The notes beneath the pieces were generated by a model that was not told where the DNA came from, did not search any database, and worked only from the letters and a program-made list of their open reading frames with translations. Both the position numbers and the translations under genes were made by a program. Positions 10,859-11,294 of a DNA stretch of 11,294 nucleotides are shown here, piece after piece. The DNA is from Patescibacteria group bacterium. GTDB taxonomy: Bacteria; Patescibacteriota; Minisyncoccia; UBA6257; GWB1-50-10. Numbering within the stretch: position 1 is the first letter of the stretch; every line of letters begins with the position of its first letter. Location: the NCBI GenBank assembly GCA_023380415.1, contig JAMCRC010000016.1, positions 1 through 11,294 of the forward strand, given 5' to 3'.

Positions 10859-11294
10859 ATGAAGCGAATGCTCGTTCTGGTGTTGGCGCTCCTTTGGAGC
10901 ACGGCACCGGCCATAGCCCAGAAACAGACGTTCACGGGCGCATGGAATTGGATGTGGCCAGACGCGTCGATAAGGGAAATATACCCTAACATCAGATCGT
11001 TGGCATCGGATGGAAACGGTAATATTTTTGCTTCAATCGTCGTTGATGACACTATTCAACCCAACGGATTATATATTTCTAACGACAGCGGATCGACTTT
11101 CCATATAACAAAGGGCATGTCGAATTTCTCGACTATGGATGTTGTATGGGCGGTGTGTGTGATCGATTCCAATGACGTTCTTGCTGGTATGGATCAGGTA
11201 ATGCTCAAAAGCACCGATTCGGGTAATACTTGGAATCCTGTGATGAGCATTCCTAGTGAACGTTTTATGTCGTTCGTCCTCTGGGGGAGAGAGT
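10859..11294 (+). CDS. Secreted Asp-box (BNR) beta-propeller protein, 3' truncated
   Basis: The frame is open from ATG 10859 to the window end; 145 residues are visible. The signal peptide is MKRMLVLVLALLWSTAPAIA, with cleavage likely after AIA before QKQ. Two Asp-box motifs of the form S-x-D-x-G-x-T-F/W are seen: SNDSGSTF near residue 77 and STDSGNTW near 121. Each follows a short strand (LYI, MLK), and the spacing of about 45 residues fits successive blades of a sialidase/BNR or Ycf48-like propeller. Asp boxes are structural turns, so no enzymatic activity can be inferred. Codon use is more AT-rich than in the genes upstream, and the long leader with Shine-Dalgarno also differs from them, which could mean transfer from another lineage. 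Confidence 0.8.
   Translation, partial: MKRMLVLVLALLWSTAPAIAQKQTFTGAWNWMWPDASIREIYPNIRSLASDGNGNIFASIVVDDTIQPNGLYISNDSGSTFHITKGMSNFSTMDVVWAVCVIDSNDVLAGMDQVMLKSTDSGNTWNPVMSIPSERFMSFVLWGRE

Overview
The window looks like accessory-poor chromosome from a small-genome bacterium of the Patescibacteria (CPR) type, most likely a GC-richer Parcubacteria-like lineage. The evidence is indirect. Initiation factor 2 lacks its whole N-terminal region, RbfA is short, intergenic gaps are minimal, tRNA genes do not encode CCA, and there are secreted proteins with GWISF-type and FN3 repeats as often seen in that group. TGA is used as a stop, so this is not one of the TGA-recoded CPR lineages. No rRNA or phylogenetic marker search was possible, so the taxonomy is inference.

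Left part (1-3953), plus strand: the 3' end of a two-helix membrane protein, tRNA-Arg(GCG), a 43-residue membrane miniprotein, a GC-rich hairpin element, tRNA-Gly(GCC), tRNA-Ser(GCT) and a strong intrinsic terminator. A second unit follows: infB, rbfA, tRNA-Cys(GCA), a Nudix hydrolase, tRNA-Leu(TAA) and a membrane-anchored cupredoxin-fold protein, closed by a hairpin. Spacing in this second unit is -1, 0, 2, 13 and 8 nt, so tRNAs act like punctuation between the mRNAs.

Middle part (3954-6666), minus strand: tyrS, clpP, a small AT-rich GIY-YIG protein, and a membrane-anchored beta-rich protein of unknown function. tyrS and clpP are separated by a terminator and have their own promoters.

Right part (6667-11294), plus strand: three large secreted proteins. 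The first is a surface protein with a C-terminal Hint (intein/Hedgehog-like) autoprocessing domain. The second is a protein with FN3-like domains and four GWISF-like repeats. The third is the start of an Asp-box (BNR) beta-propeller protein, cut by the window edge. This resembles a cell-surface or attachment cassette.

The strongest unifying signal is the promoter layout. Five genes (infB, tyrS, the 157-residue protein, the Hint protein, the FN3 protein) have an extended -10 box (TGN plus a -10 hexamer) ending 7-9 nt before the ATG, and clpP has a -35/-10 pair ending 7 nt before its ATG. None has a convincing Shine-Dalgarno sequence. Such transcripts should be leaderless or nearly so. The terminal Asp-box gene is the exception: similar promoter, about 65-nt leader and a clear Shine-Dalgarno. 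The Hint protein, whose domain lacks a splicing-competent +1 residue, is the best candidate here for unusual biology.
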